64,000 bases of DNA from UMGS1696 sp964621755. GTDB lineage: Bacteria; Bacillota; Clostridia; Oscillospirales; CAG-272. The notes beneath the pieces are model-generated. The model worked only from the letters and a program-made list of their open reading frames with translations. It did not search any database and was not told the origin of the DNA. The stretch is from the NCBI GenBank assembly GCA_964621755.1, contig CAZUPI010000009.1:1-64000 (forward strand), written 5' to 3'. Position 1 is the stretch's first letter; every line of letters starts with the position of its first letter. This document shows, piece after piece, positions 1-8,725 of this stretch. The position numbers were made by a program, and so were the translations under genes.

Positions 1-248
1 CTTTTTCCGCTTGATACGTACGACGATAACGTCTACTTGATGGACAAAACTGAGATTGACCGCGACCTCGCCATTCCGATTTGGGAGGAATACCGGAAGA
101 TTGTAGCAGAACACACTGACCGTAAACCCGTATTTCTTGAACGATTCGCGTTCTACGAAAGAGCAAAGAAGGCATATGCTGTCGTTGTAACAGGGGGAGA
201 GCGCAATTTATGCAAATGTCATTCTTAAAAAAAGGCGTTGTAAAATAA
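1..248 (+). pseudogene. RbsD/FucU-type sugar mutarotase, 3' end, double frameshift
   Basis: C-terminal part of a ribose pyranase / fucose mutarotase, a cytosolic enzyme that interconverts ring forms of a free sugar. The frame open from base 1 reads DTYDDNVYLM and later ERFAFYERAKKAYAVVVTG, both typical of this family. It then breaks twice. Dropping one G from the G5 run at 193-197 restores ESAIYANVILKK, and dropping one A from the A7 run at 227-233 restores GVVK followed by TAA at 246-248. As written, translation stops early at 226-228. The start lies outside the window. Both lesions are in homopolymers, so sequencing error is as plausible as a real pseudogene. Ribose versus fucose specificity cannot be told from this fragment. 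Confidence 0.8.
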
Positions 249-316
249 TTTTAGGCAAATATAAAAAATACAAATTTTTGAAAGGAATTAAGGAATTATT
301 CTTAGAATAAATAGTA

Positions 317-1489
317 ATGGATAAGAAAGATGAAATTATCTCCATGCAGCTCGACCTGATACGCAAAATGACGGAGAGCAATATCAAGCGGTTGAGCGAC
401 GATATCTGGGGCAGCAGCCGTGCGACAACCACTGCTCAAAACAAAACGTCAAATGCAGAAAATGCGGCGCAGAAAAAGCCGACTCAAAAAACAACGCAAT
501 CCCAAACATCCACAAATGCCAATCATTCTACAGATGCAGCAGATGAAAATCTTATAAAAGCATCGGATGGCGGCGACGGCGGAGGTCCTGTTCAGGAGGA
601 AGAAAAACTTCCCGAAAAAGAAAACATTGAAGACCTCAAAAAAGAGCTTGACTCCTACATAGGACTTGACGAAGTGAAAAAAGAGGTCAAAAACCTGATA
701 AACATGGCAACGGTCTATAAACTTCGTCGTGATAACAATCTTCCGACCACTGATGTTTCCCTCCATATGGTCTTCTCTGGCAATCCAGGTACCGGAAAAA
801 CAATGATAGCACGCTTTATGGCGAGAGTTTACCACTCGCTTGGTATTCTTTCAAAGGGACAACTGGTTGAAGTGGACCGCAGCGGACTGGTTGCGGGATA
901 TATCGGGCAGACCGCAATCAAAACTACAAAAGTGTTGGAGAGTGCAATCGGCGGTGTCCTGTTCATCGATGAAGCGTATACGCTTACGTCCAAAACGGAA
1001 AACGACTTCGGCTTTGAAGCAGTCGACACAATCCTCAAATTGATGGAAGATAATCGTGACGACCTTGTGGTTATTGTTGCCGGATATATCGATTTAATGG
1101 AGGATTTTATCGATTCCAATCCCGGCCTCCGCTCCAGATTCAACAAATATATCAATTTTGAAGACTATTCGGCTGAAGAAATGCTTGGAATTTTCAATTT
1201 ACAGTGTAAAAAGAGCTGCTATATTCTTGAGACAGAAGCCGAAACCACAATTAGGGAGTATTTCACGGCAGTATCGGAAGCGGCGGGCGAATTCGGAAAT
1301 GCGCGCGGAGTCAGAAATACGTTCGAGAAAATTCTTACCGAACAGGCAAACCGTATCGCCGCACTTGACGGTGTATCCCGTGATGACCTCATGAAGATAA
1401 CCAAGTCCGATGTGGAGGCCGCACTGTTCAAAAAAGAGGAATCAGACGAAAACAAGGAGAAGAATGAGAAAAAGAATGACCAATCGTGA
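317..1489 (+). CDS. AAA+ ATPase, CbbX/SpoVK-like
   Basis: A 390-residue AAA+ ATPase. Residues 1-100 are a polar, low-complexity leader rich in T, Q, N and E. The ATPase core follows: IGLDEVKKEV near 115, Walker A GNPGTGKT at 155-162, Walker B GVLFIDEA at 213-220, and an arginine-finger region NPGLRSRF. The fold is that of CbbX, SpoVK and EccA, which remodel or activate protein partners using ATP. The partner here is unknown and SpoVK function is not proven. No good ribosome binding site precedes ATG 317, so the start is uncertain. Its 3' end overlaps the start of the damaged cdd gene. Confidence 0.82.
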   Translation: MDKKDEIISMQLDLIRKMTESNIKRLSDDIWGSSRATTTAQNKTSNAENAAQKKPTQKTTQSQTSTNANHSTDAADENLIKASDGGDGGGPVQEEEKLPEKENIEDLKKELDSYIGLDEVKKEVKNLINMATVYKLRRDNNLPTTDVSLHMVFSGNPGTGKTMIARFMARVYHSLGILSKGQLVEVDRSGLVAGYIGQTAIKTTKVLESAIGGVLFIDEAYTLTSKTENDFGFEAVDTILKLMEDNRDDLVVIVAGYIDLMEDFIDSNPGLRSRFNKYINFEDYSAEEMLGIFNLQCKKSCYILETEAETTIREYFTAVSEAAGEFGNARGVRNTFEKILTEQANRIAALDGVSRDDLMKITKSDVEAALFKKEESDENKEKNEKKNDQS

Positions 1490-1879
1490 ACTGATTGAAA
1501 AAGCCATAGAAACGATGCAGAAGGCTTACGCGCCGTACTCCGGTTTTAAAGTCGGAGCTGCACTTCTCACTTCGGATGGTCGGGTATACACCGGATGCAA
1601 CATTGAAAATGCTTCTTTCACACCGACGTCTGTGCGGAACGAGTGGCTTTTTTTCAGGCAATAAAAGACGAATGACAAAAATTCAATAAAATCGCAATTG
1701 TGGGAGGCAAAAACGGCTCGATAGAATCCCCGACTTACCCATGTGGTGTATGCCGTCAAGTGATGCGGGAATTTTGTTCTGGTGATTTTCGGCTTGTCTT
1801 CACGAATGGAAAAGAAATTTTTGAATATTCCCTCGACGAAATGATGCCGTTTTCCTTCACAGCAGAGGATATAAAATAG
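1464..1879 (+). pseudogene. cdd: cytidine deaminase, three frameshifts
   Basis: Cytidine deaminase, which converts (deoxy)cytidine to (deoxy)uridine in pyrimidine salvage. An intact start reads MTNRELIEKAIETMQKAYAP and TGCNIENASF. Reading on requires three single-base corrections. A base is missing near 1627 (restoring VCAERVAFFQAIKD, with the catalytic CAE motif). Another is missing near 1670. One A is extra in the A5 run at 1677-1681 (restoring FNKIAIVGG). The zinc motif PCGVCRQ and the normal C-terminus then follow to TAG 1879. AAGGAGA at 1454-1460 precedes ATG 1464; ATG 1476 is an alternative start. It sits directly before pyrimidine-nucleoside phosphorylase, its usual partner. As written no functional enzyme can be made. 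Confidence 0.85.
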
Positions 1880-1888
1880 GTAAAAGTT

Positions 1889-3184
1889 ATGAATATGTAC
1901 GACATCATATTAAAAAAACGCCATGGCAGCGAACTGACAGACGATGAAATTCGATACTTTATCAATGGTTATACATCTGCCGAAATTCCGGATTATCAAG
2001 TGTCCGCTCTCTGTATGGCGATATGCTGTATGGGGATGAGCGACCGCGAAGCTGCGTCCATGACGTACTATATGATGTACTCCGGCGATACAGTCGATTT
2101 GTCAATGTTAAATCATACGGTCGATAAACACAGTACCGGCGGCGTGGGCGATAAAACTACCCTTATCGTAGCACCGACTGCAGCATCTGTCGGATGTACA
2201 GTTGCAAAAATGAGCGGGCGCGGGCTTGGACATACAGGCGGAACCATGGATAAACTTGAATCTATCCCAGGGTATCAAACTGAAATTTCGGCAAACGCCT
2301 TTATGGAACAGGTGAAGAAAATCGGCATCGCAGTCGTCGGCCAGACAGGCAATTTAGCTCCTGCAGATAAAAAATTGTACGCGCTTCGAGACGTTACAGC
2401 AACAGTCGATTCCATACCGCTTATTTCCTCCAGTATTATGAGTAAGAAATTGGCAGCAGGCGCCAAGTCGATTGTGCTTGACGTAAAATATGGCAGCGGC
2501 GCTTTTATGAAGACCCTCGAAGAGGCGGTGAGACTGGCGGAAACGATGGTTTATATTGGTAAAGCGAACGGCAGGCGCATGTGCGCAGTTATAACCGATA
2601 TGGATGTCCCTCTTGGTCAAAATATTGGCAATTCGCTTGAAGTAATGGAAGCCTTACAGGTCCTTCGCGGCGAAAAACGCGGCAGCTTGTACGAAGTATG
2701 TCTGACACTTGCCGCCAATATGGCGTCTCTTGCCCTTACGCTTCCATATGATGCCGCGCATTCACTGGTTCAGGACGCAATTGACAGTGGAAAGGCGTAT
2801 GATAAATTTCTCGAGTGGATAGCGGCACAGGGAGGCGATATTTCCTATATTGAAAAAAATACACTTCCGGTCGGAAAACACAGCCGCAAAATAAAAGCAG
2901 CGCGTGATGGCTATATCACTCACATGAATGCTGAAGAAATTGGAAGAGCAGCCTGTCTTCTTGGCGCGGGACGCCGGACAAAAGACGATGTCCCAGACCT
3001 GTCCGCTGGAATTATATTAGAATGCGAAATAGGTAAATGCATAAAGTGTGGCAATACTTTATGTACGCTATATACATCCGATAAAACGAAATTGGCAGAT
3101 GCAGAAAATAAAATAAAGTCTGCGATAGAAATAGGGGAAAGCGAGCCGAAGCAACATCCTTTGATATACAAAATTCTAAAATAA
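1889..3184 (+). CDS. pdp: pyrimidine-nucleoside (thymidine) phosphorylase
   Basis: Phosphorolyses pyrimidine nucleosides to the base and (deoxy)ribose-1-phosphate. It is 431 residues long, normal for the family. The phosphate-binding region KHSTGGVGDKTTL and the substrate-site segment SSSIMSKKLAAGAKSIVLD followed by VKYGSGAF are present. It starts 9 bp after the damaged cdd, giving a salvage pair in which only this member is intact. The remnant sugar mutarotase upstream fits a pentose/nucleoside catabolic theme. The ribosome binding site before ATG 1889 is weak, suggesting translational coupling. The exact preference among uridine, thymidine and deoxyuridine is not resolvable. Confidence 0.93.
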   Translation: MNMYDIILKKRHGSELTDDEIRYFINGYTSAEIPDYQVSALCMAICCMGMSDREAASMTYYMMYSGDTVDLSMLNHTVDKHSTGGVGDKTTLIVAPTAASVGCTVAKMSGRGLGHTGGTMDKLESIPGYQTEISANAFMEQVKKIGIAVVGQTGNLAPADKKLYALRDVTATVDSIPLISSSIMSKKLAAGAKSIVLDVKYGSGAFMKTLEEAVRLAETMVYIGKANGRRMCAVITDMDVPLGQNIGNSLEVMEALQVLRGEKRGSLYEVCLTLAANMASLALTLPYDAAHSLVQDAIDSGKAYDKFLEWIAAQGGDISYIEKNTLPVGKHSRKIKAARDGYITHMNAEEIGRAACLLGAGRRTKDDVPDLSAGIILECEIGKCIKCGNTLCTLYTSDKTKLADAENKIKSAIEIGESEPKQHPLIYKILK

Positions 3185-3197
3185 AAGGAAAAAAAGC

Positions 3198-4208
3198 ATG
3201 AGAAAATATTTTCTACCGGAAAAAGGCGGTGCTTATAAAGCAAACTTACACTGCCATTCTACGATATCCGATGGCCGATTCACTGTGGAAGAACTCAAGA
3301 AAAACTATATTGCCCAGGGATACTCCATTATCGCTTATACAGACCACGATGTGCTCATAGACCATCGCGACTTGTGCGACGAAAATTTTCTTGCGCTCAA
3401 CGGCTATGAACTTGAGGTAAACGAATCCGGGCAGCCATGGAACAGAACCCGTACGGCGCATATGTGCTTCATCGCTATGACGCAGGATAACCTGACACAG
3501 GTGTGCCATCATCGCGACCGCTATATCTGGGGCAATGCGCTTGCCTATAAGCCCCAAATCAAATTTGAGCATGACGATTACAACCGCATATATTCCCACG
3601 AAGGCGTGTCAGATATGATGAAACGCGGCCGAGAGGCAGGTTTTTTCGTTACATATAACCACCCTGCGTGGTCACTTGAAGCGTATCCTGAATACTCCGG
3701 CTACACCGGCATGAACGCATTCGAAATATTCAATACCGGATGTGAACGCATCGGCTTTAACGAATACAACAGCCACGTATACGACGAATTGCTTAGACAG
3801 GGCAAGCATATCTACTGCATAGCGGCGGACGACAACCATAATGCTCAGTTGCTCGACCATCCGCGATCTGATTCTTTCGGCGGCTGGGCTGTGATTCGCG
3901 CAGAAAAGCTGGAGTACAACACTATCACAAAGGCGCTCGTGGACGGCAGCTTTTATGCTTCCTGCGGTCCTGAAATCAAAGATTTCTATATGGAAGACGA
4001 CACTGTGCACATCACCACTTCACCCGTGCATCGCATAAATTATATTACCGGTACACGCCACACCGAGGCAGTTGGCGCGCACTACGGCGAATCTGTCACA
4101 GAAGCGTCTTTCAAAGTCAACCCCAACGATGTATACTTCCGTCTTGACGTTATCGATGACCGGGGAAACCACGCCAACACGAATGCAGTTTTTGTTGATA
4201 CAATATAA
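3198..4208 (+). CDS. PHP-domain phosphoesterase
   Basis: A 336-residue PHP-family metal-dependent phosphoesterase. The N-terminal metal ligands are clear: ANLHCHSTISDG near residue 16 and YTDHD near 47. Further histidines (YNHPAW, DDNHN) complete the expected metal site. Such proteins hydrolyse phosphate esters, but the substrate is not known. AAGGA lies upstream of ATG 3198, and the gene follows the nucleoside phosphorylase by 13 bp, so they are probably cotranscribed. The mRNA likely ends at the hairpin at 4249-4293. Confidence 0.8.
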   Translation: MRKYFLPEKGGAYKANLHCHSTISDGRFTVEELKKNYIAQGYSIIAYTDHDVLIDHRDLCDENFLALNGYELEVNESGQPWNRTRTAHMCFIAMTQDNLTQVCHHRDRYIWGNALAYKPQIKFEHDDYNRIYSHEGVSDMMKRGREAGFFVTYNHPAWSLEAYPEYSGYTGMNAFEIFNTGCERIGFNEYNSHVYDELLRQGKHIYCIAADDNHNAQLLDHPRSDSFGGWAVIRAEKLEYNTITKALVDGSFYASCGPEIKDFYMEDDTVHITTSPVHRINYITGTRHTEAVGAHYGESVTEASFKVNPNDVYFRLDVIDDRGNHANTNAVFVDTI

Positions 4209-4248
4209 ATTGTAAAAGATGGCAGTACAAATTCATCGACAATGAAGA

Positions 4249-4293
4249 AAAGGGTAACGTATTCCTCCATGTTTCAGGAATACGTTACCCTTT
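4249..4293. terminator. bidirectional intrinsic terminator
   Basis: Perfect 18-bp stem: 4249-4266 pairs with 4276-4293 around a 9-base loop. A/T-rich flanks lie on both sides, between convergent genes ending at 4208 (+) and 4348 (-). Confidence 0.85.
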
Positions 4294-4347
4294 GTGTTTG
4301 GTATAAATTTAAGCGGCTTCTTCTGATGTTTTGGATTCACGAACCGC

Positions 4348-5190
4348 TTAGTCTTCGCAAACGTTGACCCATACCCCCGGTGTTTTCTGCGCTTCGATGC
4401 CCGCACCGCGGAGTGCCATAATGTGCAGCGTTTCGTCGTGAGGAACTTTTACCTCGCCGGTGCGGAAAAAGTCTACCAGATTTTCGATGAAGTGGTCGAA
4501 ATACGGAGAATTGATGTTCAGCACACAGTTTCCAGACGATTTCGCAATGTTTATCATAAACGGAGAGCCATCGCGGAAGCCGTTGACAGATGCATACCGG
4601 CCGTCAGAATATTCGATAATCAGGGAGTAACAGCCTTCGCCGGGGAGATACATGACACGTTTGGGCGTGGCTTTCATCAGCATGGCAAGGGGTTCGAGCT
4701 GGTGAATGGAGTATGTTTCGAATTCTGCGGGACCCCAGCTTTGGATTCCGTGTATGCCGTCGGTGTCGATATTACGGTACTCGTCCGCAAAACGGAGCGC
4801 AGAAGTGGAGTAACATGGGGTATTGTGCGCTTCCGCGTTGGCGAAAATTCTCTTTGCAGTTGCATAATCAGGCGCGAACGTTTTGTCAATGTAGCACCTT
4901 TTGCCGGACGCAAGCGGAATTTTGCACAGCTCCTCGTGCATTTCACAGTTGTCGGGAGAGAGAACTACCAGAACATCACTGATTTTCACAAGTTCTTCTA
5001 TGGTCTCAATCTTTTTGACGCCATATTTTTCGCACCATGCGTCGGTCGTTAAGCCTCCAATCGGGGAGTCAATCATCCCGTAAGCATATGCAACTTCCAT
5101 CTCGCCGCCGGACGCAGCCTGAATCATTCTCGGATAATTGTTAGCGTGCCATTCGTCGAGATAATAGTCAATAAAACCTATTTGAATCAT
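4348..5190 (-). CDS. Gfo/Idh/MocA-like oxidoreductase
   Basis: A 280-residue protein resembling the Gfo/Idh/MocA family of NAD(P)-dependent sugar and sugar-acid dehydrogenases. It has an N-terminal nucleotide-binding-type segment (MIQIGFIDYYLDEWHA), a middle ISDVLVVLSPDN strand, and KRCYIDKTFAPDYATA where the family normally carries an EKP motif. Here that motif reads DKT, and the first glycine-rich loop is also degenerate, so catalysis should not be assumed. The start was set at ATG 5190 because GAGGTG lies just upstream; an upstream in-frame extension has no such site. It is a single gene with its own promoter at 5225-5253. Confidence 0.65.
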   Translation of the reverse strand: MIQIGFIDYYLDEWHANNYPRMIQAASGGEMEVAYAYGMIDSPIGGLTTDAWCEKYGVKKIETIEELVKISDVLVVLSPDNCEMHEELCKIPLASGKRCYIDKTFAPDYATAKRIFANAEAHNTPCYSTSALRFADEYRNIDTDGIHGIQSWGPAEFETYSIHQLEPLAMLMKATPKRVMYLPGEGCYSLIIEYSDGRYASVNGFRDGSPFMINIAKSSGNCVLNINSPYFDHFIENLVDFFRTGEVKVPHDETLHIMALRGAGIEAQKTPGVWVNVCED

Positions 5191-5224
5191 TGGTGAGCAC
5201 CTCACTTTATGTATTTCGCCTATC

Positions 5225-5253
5225 ATCATAGGGTATGTCAGGCGATTTGTCAA
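5225..5253 (-). promoter_or_regulatory. sigma-A type promoter
   Basis: On the minus strand, -35 TTGACA (5248-5253) and -10 TATGAT (5225-5230) are separated by 17 bp, about 35 bp upstream of the start at 5190. Confidence 0.8.
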
Positions 5254-5313
5254 GATTTATCTATCTATAAGTGGGTATTATGAAAAAGCTCTCCCAGGGC
5301 CATTCTTATCAAA

Positions 5314-5850
5314 TCATACCAAAGCATGATATCCCAGCTCAAGCGCCTTCTTGTTTTTTTCAATCAGCGCAGCCTTAGTGGATGGAATGCTGGAAATTAA
5401 AAATTTCGTAAATTTATCATAATCGAAAATTTTAGTAACCTTCATAATGAGCCCGAGCATAATGACGTTCGCGAATCCGCTGAGTTCATGTTCGTTTGCC
5501 AGTTCCGTTGCGGGAACATATATTGCATGGATGTCATCCCGCGCGGATTTTTTGTCTATCAGAGTACAGTCGCAGAAAATCGTACCGCCGGACTTTACCT
5601 TTGGTTCAAACTTGTCAAAAGAGGGAAGATTCATTGCTACCAGAATATCCGGATTTGAGACACTCGGCGAGCCGATTTCTTCATCGGATACGATTACAGT
5701 ACAGTTGGAGGTGCCGCCGCGCATTTCCGGTCCATAGGAAGGAAGAAAGGTCACATTTTTTCCCACGTACATTCCGGTTTTCGCTATTTGCTTTCCGGAA
5801 AATTGAATGCCTTGTCCGCCGCTTCCGGCAAAAATCATTGTCGTCGTCAT
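5314..5850 (-). CDS. 2-oxoacid:ferredoxin oxidoreductase, gamma subunit
   Basis: The 178-residue gamma subunit of a four-subunit 2-oxoacid:ferredoxin oxidoreductase. The family signature GSGGQGIQFSGKQIA is near residue 10, followed by SYGPEMRGGTSNC. The enzyme oxidises a 2-oxoacid plus CoA to acyl-CoA, CO2 and reduced ferredoxin. ATG 5850 is chosen as start (one base past the beta-subunit stop, with GGTGA at a good distance). An ATG 12 bases earlier would lie on top of the ribosome binding site. It is the last gene of the operon. Confidence 0.88.
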   Translation of the reverse strand: MTTTMIFAGSGGQGIQFSGKQIAKTGMYVGKNVTFLPSYGPEMRGGTSNCTVIVSDEEIGSPSVSNPDILVAMNLPSFDKFEPKVKSGGTIFCDCTLIDKKSARDDIHAIYVPATELANEHELSGFANVIMLGLIMKVTKIFDYDKFTKFLISSIPSTKAALIEKNKKALELGYHALV

Positions 5851-5851
5851 A

Positions 5852-6610
5852 TCATTCACCATCCTTTACAGCTTCGGCATCTTTGTAAACGCCGAGCGGG
5901 TAATATGGAATCATATTGTCGCGCAGCCACTGCAGAGCGTCGCTTGGAGAGAGCCCCCAGTTGGTCGGACAAGTGGAGAGTACTTCAACGATGGAAAAGC
6001 CTTTTCCGTCGAGCTGATTCTGGAAAGCTTTTTGTATCATTTTTTTCGCTGTGATGACATTTTTGGGGTTGTCGACCGATACGCGTGCTGCAAGAGCAAC
6101 GCCGTCCAGCGTCGACAGCATTTCACAGACACGGACCGGGCTTCCTTGAATTTTGCGGCTTCTTCCGTACGGTGTGGTGGTGGTAACTTGCCCGGGGATG
6201 GTCGTCGGCGCCATCTGACCGCCTGTCATGCCGTATATACAGTTGTTGATAAAGATGACGGTAATATTCTCACCGCGTGTTGCCGCGTGAACAGTTTCAG
6301 CCGTACCGATAGCTGCGAGATCCCCGTCGCCTTGGTATGTAAATACCACGCATTCGGGATGTGTTCTCTTAACGCCGGTAGCTACAGCAGGGGCACGACC
6401 GTGTGCCGCTTCAATCATATCGCATTCGAAATAGTTGTATGCAAATACAGAACAGCCGACCGGAGCAATACCGACCGTTTTTTCGACGACGCCCAGTTCA
6501 TCGATGGCTTCCGCAACCAAACGGTGAACAATCCCGTGTGTGCATCCGGGACAGTAGTGCAGCGGAACATCGGACAGCGCCTGCGGTCTGTCAAATACAG
6601 TTTTCATCAT
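5852..6610 (-). CDS. 2-oxoacid:ferredoxin oxidoreductase, beta (TPP) subunit
   Basis: About 252 residues, the thiamine-diphosphate-binding subunit. YCPGCTHGIVHRL lies near the N-terminus. The TPP motif begins GDGDLAAIG and ends with NNCIYGMTGGQ. It binds TPP/Mg2+ and pairs with the alpha subunit encoded just upstream. The start was placed at ATG 6610, about 10 bases after AAAGGA; the next codon is also ATG. Substrate preference (branched-chain 2-oxoacid or 2-oxoglutarate) is inferred only from similarity of the alpha subunit to VorB. Confidence 0.9.
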   Translation of the reverse strand: MMKTVFDRPQALSDVPLHYCPGCTHGIVHRLVAEAIDELGVVEKTVGIAPVGCSVFAYNYFECDMIEAAHGRAPAVATGVKRTHPECVVFTYQGDGDLAAIGTAETVHAATRGENITVIFINNCIYGMTGGQMAPTTIPGQVTTTTPYGRSRKIQGSPVRVCEMLSTLDGVALAARVSVDNPKNVITAKKMIQKAFQNQLDGKGFSIVEVLSTCPTNWGLSPSDALQWLRDNMIPYYPLGVYKDAEAVKDGE

Positions 6611-6661
6611 ATATATAAATCCTTTCAATCTAAACTCAAATCAAAGATTGTTGACTGACAC

Positions 6662-7723
6662 TCAGAGAATGTCGGCAATCTTCTGAATTTCCGCCGAAAC
6701 TTCTTCAACCGACGGAATGATGCCGCCTGTGCGTCCGAAGAAATGGACAGGCTTTTTTCCATTAACTGCAAGTCTGACATCGTCAATCATCTGTCCCATT
6801 GACATTTCAACCGACAGGAAGACTTTCGCTTTATCTGCAAGCTCGCCGATAATCTTCTTCGGAAACGGCCATAACGTAATCGGACGGAGCAGGCCGACAC
6901 GGATTCCGGCGGCACGCATTTCATTCACCGCACTCTTGCAAATGCGTGCGGTAATGCCGAACGCCACAAGTACGATATCAGCGTCGTCCGTCTTGTATTC
7001 CTCATACTTGACTTCGTTCTGCTCTACCACATCGTATCTCTTGTATCTCTCACGAACCGAGTCCTCCAGTTCATGCGGGTCGATAAACAGCGAGTTAATG
7101 ATGTTCCTGCCTCTCTTGCCACCGTGACCATTGGTCGCCCATGTCTTTTCGGGTATTTCACGCTTCGGGAACGCCTCAAAGTCAACAGGCTCCATCATCT
7201 GACCGAGCGCACCGTCGGCAAGCAGCATCGCGGGCATGCGGTAAAGGTCCGCAAGGTCAAATGCTTCTGCTGTGAGGGAGGCCATCTCTTGTACCGAAGA
7301 GGGAGCGAGCACAATCAGCCTTAAGTCTCCATGACCAACTCCCCGTGTCGCTTGATAATAGTCGGACTGAGAGGGCTGGATTCCACCGAGCCCGGGACCG
7401 CCGCGCTGCACGTTTACGATAAGACAGGGCAGGTCACATCCGGCGATATACGATATGCCTTCGCTCTTTAACGCGATTCCGGGGGAAGAGGAGGAAGTCA
7501 TAGCACGCGAACCGGCTGATGCCGCACCCATCGTCATATTGATAGCAGCAATTTCACTTTCAGCCTGAAGGCAAAGACCGCCGACCTTTGGCATCCGTTT
7601 TGCCATATATTCCGAAATTTCCGTCTGGGGGGTAATCGGATACCCGAAGAAATAAAGACATCCTGACGCAATCGCTGCTTCTGCAATTGCCTCGTTGCCT
7701 TTCATCAGCACTTTTTTAGACAT
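6662..7723 (-). CDS. vorB: 2-oxoacid:ferredoxin oxidoreductase, alpha subunit (VorB-like)
   Basis: A 353-residue alpha subunit. It opens MSKKVLMKGNEAIAEAAI and FFGYPITPQTEISEYM, then SSSSPGIALKSEGISYIAG and RGGPGLGGIQPSQSDYYQA, the typical order for VorB-type 2-ketoisovalerate:ferredoxin oxidoreductases. GGAGG sits five bases before ATG 7723. It works with the TPP subunit, the gamma subunit and the small ferredoxin in this operon, feeding reduced ferredoxin from amino-acid or keto-acid oxidation. A 2-oxoglutarate substrate (KorA) remains possible. Confidence 0.88.
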   Translation of the reverse strand: MSKKVLMKGNEAIAEAAIASGCLYFFGYPITPQTEISEYMAKRMPKVGGLCLQAESEIAAINMTMGAASAGSRAMTSSSSPGIALKSEGISYIAGCDLPCLIVNVQRGGPGLGGIQPSQSDYYQATRGVGHGDLRLIVLAPSSVQEMASLTAEAFDLADLYRMPAMLLADGALGQMMEPVDFEAFPKREIPEKTWATNGHGGKRGRNIINSLFIDPHELEDSVRERYKRYDVVEQNEVKYEEYKTDDADIVLVAFGITARICKSAVNEMRAAGIRVGLLRPITLWPFPKKIIGELADKAKVFLSVEMSMGQMIDDVRLAVNGKKPVHFFGRTGGIIPSVEEVSAEIQKIADIL

Positions 7724-7761
7724 ATATACCTCCAATGGATTTTTAATTCAGATTTTGCCGA

Positions 7762-7974
7762 TTATGAGTCTTTTTCTACCTTAATAACGCAATCGGGACA
7801 CATCATGGCGCACATGGCACATGCAATGCACTTTTCCTGTTCGGTCATCTTCGCCGGATGATACCCCTTGCTGTTTAATGCGGTTTCCTCAAGTGAAAGA
7901 ATCTTTTTGGGACAGGCTTCAACGCACAGGCCGCAGCCCTTGCATCTTTCAACGTTAAAAGTAACTTTATTCAT
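7762..7974 (-). CDS. 2[4Fe-4S] ferredoxin subunit of the oxidoreductase
   Basis: A 70-residue ferredoxin with two complete cluster motifs, CKGCGLCVEACPK and CIACAMCAMMCPDC. Each has the CxxCxxC...CP spacing for a [4Fe-4S] cluster. It is the delta-type electron-carrying subunit that accepts electrons from the TPP subunit. Start ATG 7974 is preceded by GGAGG; longer in-frame readings upstream lack this. It sits between the ATPase gene and the alpha subunit. Confidence 0.92.
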   Translation of the reverse strand: MNKVTFNVERCKGCGLCVEACPKKILSLEETALNSKGYHPAKMTEQEKCIACAMCAMMCPDCVIKVEKDS

Positions 7975-8023
7975 TTTTTCCTCCATCTGCCGCACCGAAT
8001 TCTGCACGGCAAAGTATTATTTT

Positions 8024-8725
8024 TCAGAATAATCTCCGCGTGACGTTTTCAATCGCGAAAAGCGTTTCATCTTCAAAACCATGTTTTTGGAAGCTCTCCG
8101 GGACATCCGGTGCATATTCCGGGCAGTACGCATGGCATATCAACGGGATGCCGCACCGTTCCGCACATTCCTTCGCATACACCACGCTGGCGACAACATC
8201 CTCCGCAGTCGTTTCCGCGCCAAGCGATGAATTGTTGATAAGCTTTGTACACTTTAATCCGGAGACCGCCTCAATTTCCTTCATACAAAGATAAGCATCC
8301 TCGACAGCTGCAATTAAGGGGCGGTACTGATTGATTACATAATACATATCATAACCGGTTCGCTGAATATACATATTATACATCCCCAGTACGACCGCTC
8401 CTTCGTCTCCGCCTACGTCCAGTATCGAAATTTCGTTGTCCATACTGCCGTTCATTAGGCTCATGAGCTTTGGCGGAAGAGAGGGAATATCTACATTGGT
8501 GTTCGCAAATTCTGGAATCAGAGGCTCAATCTCATGTTTTCGCAGAATATCCGCTGCATCGGCGGTTCTGAAATACGGATTTACAATATCAAGGTCGGCT
8601 GCATAAATTTTCACATTGGCGTCGCGCCTGCGCATCTCCAATGCAAGATTTACAGCAAGATTGGTTTTCCCGCTGCCGTAATGTCCGCAAACAATATTCA
8701 ACTTTTTCAAATTTGAAGGAAGCAT
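8024..8725 (-). CDS. P-loop ATPase of the MinD/ParA type next to the oxidoreductase
   Basis: A 233-residue P-loop protein. Walker A reads GHYGSGKTNLAVNLA, followed by AADLDIVNPYFRTAD and ISILDVGGDEGA, the layout of MinD/ParA/CooC-like ATPases that switch with ATP or help insert metal cofactors. It is the first gene of the ferredoxin oxidoreductase operon, so a maturation or assembly role for that enzyme is a reasonable guess but not shown. Start ATG 8725 has GGAG nine bases upstream. A TATAAT box (minus strand, 8761-8766) lies upstream without a good -35. Confidence 0.72.
   Translation of the reverse strand: MLPSNLKKLNIVCGHYGSGKTNLAVNLALEMRRRDANVKIYAADLDIVNPYFRTADAADILRKHEIEPLIPEFANTNVDIPSLPPKLMSLMNGSMDNEISILDVGGDEGAVVLGMYNMYIQRTGYDMYYVINQYRPLIAAVEDAYLCMKEIEAVSGLKCTKLINNSSLGAETTAEDVVASVVYAKECAERCGIPLICHAYCPEYAPDVPESFQKHGFEDETLFAIENVTRRLF

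Noticed and set aside
193..233. Programmed ribosomal frameshifting in the RbsD/FucU end
   Set aside because: Two shifts in separate homopolymers would be needed within 40 bases with no stimulatory structure. Error or mutation is simpler.
317..1489. AAA+ protein as part of a defence or type VII secretion system
   Set aside because: Walker motifs fit CbbX/SpoVK/EccA-like proteins in general, but no secretion, effector or nuclease partner lies nearby.
5807..6658. A 283-codon plus-strand frame across the gamma and beta oxidoreductase subunits
   Set aside because: Antisense to two genes with clear motifs. No recognisable protein features.
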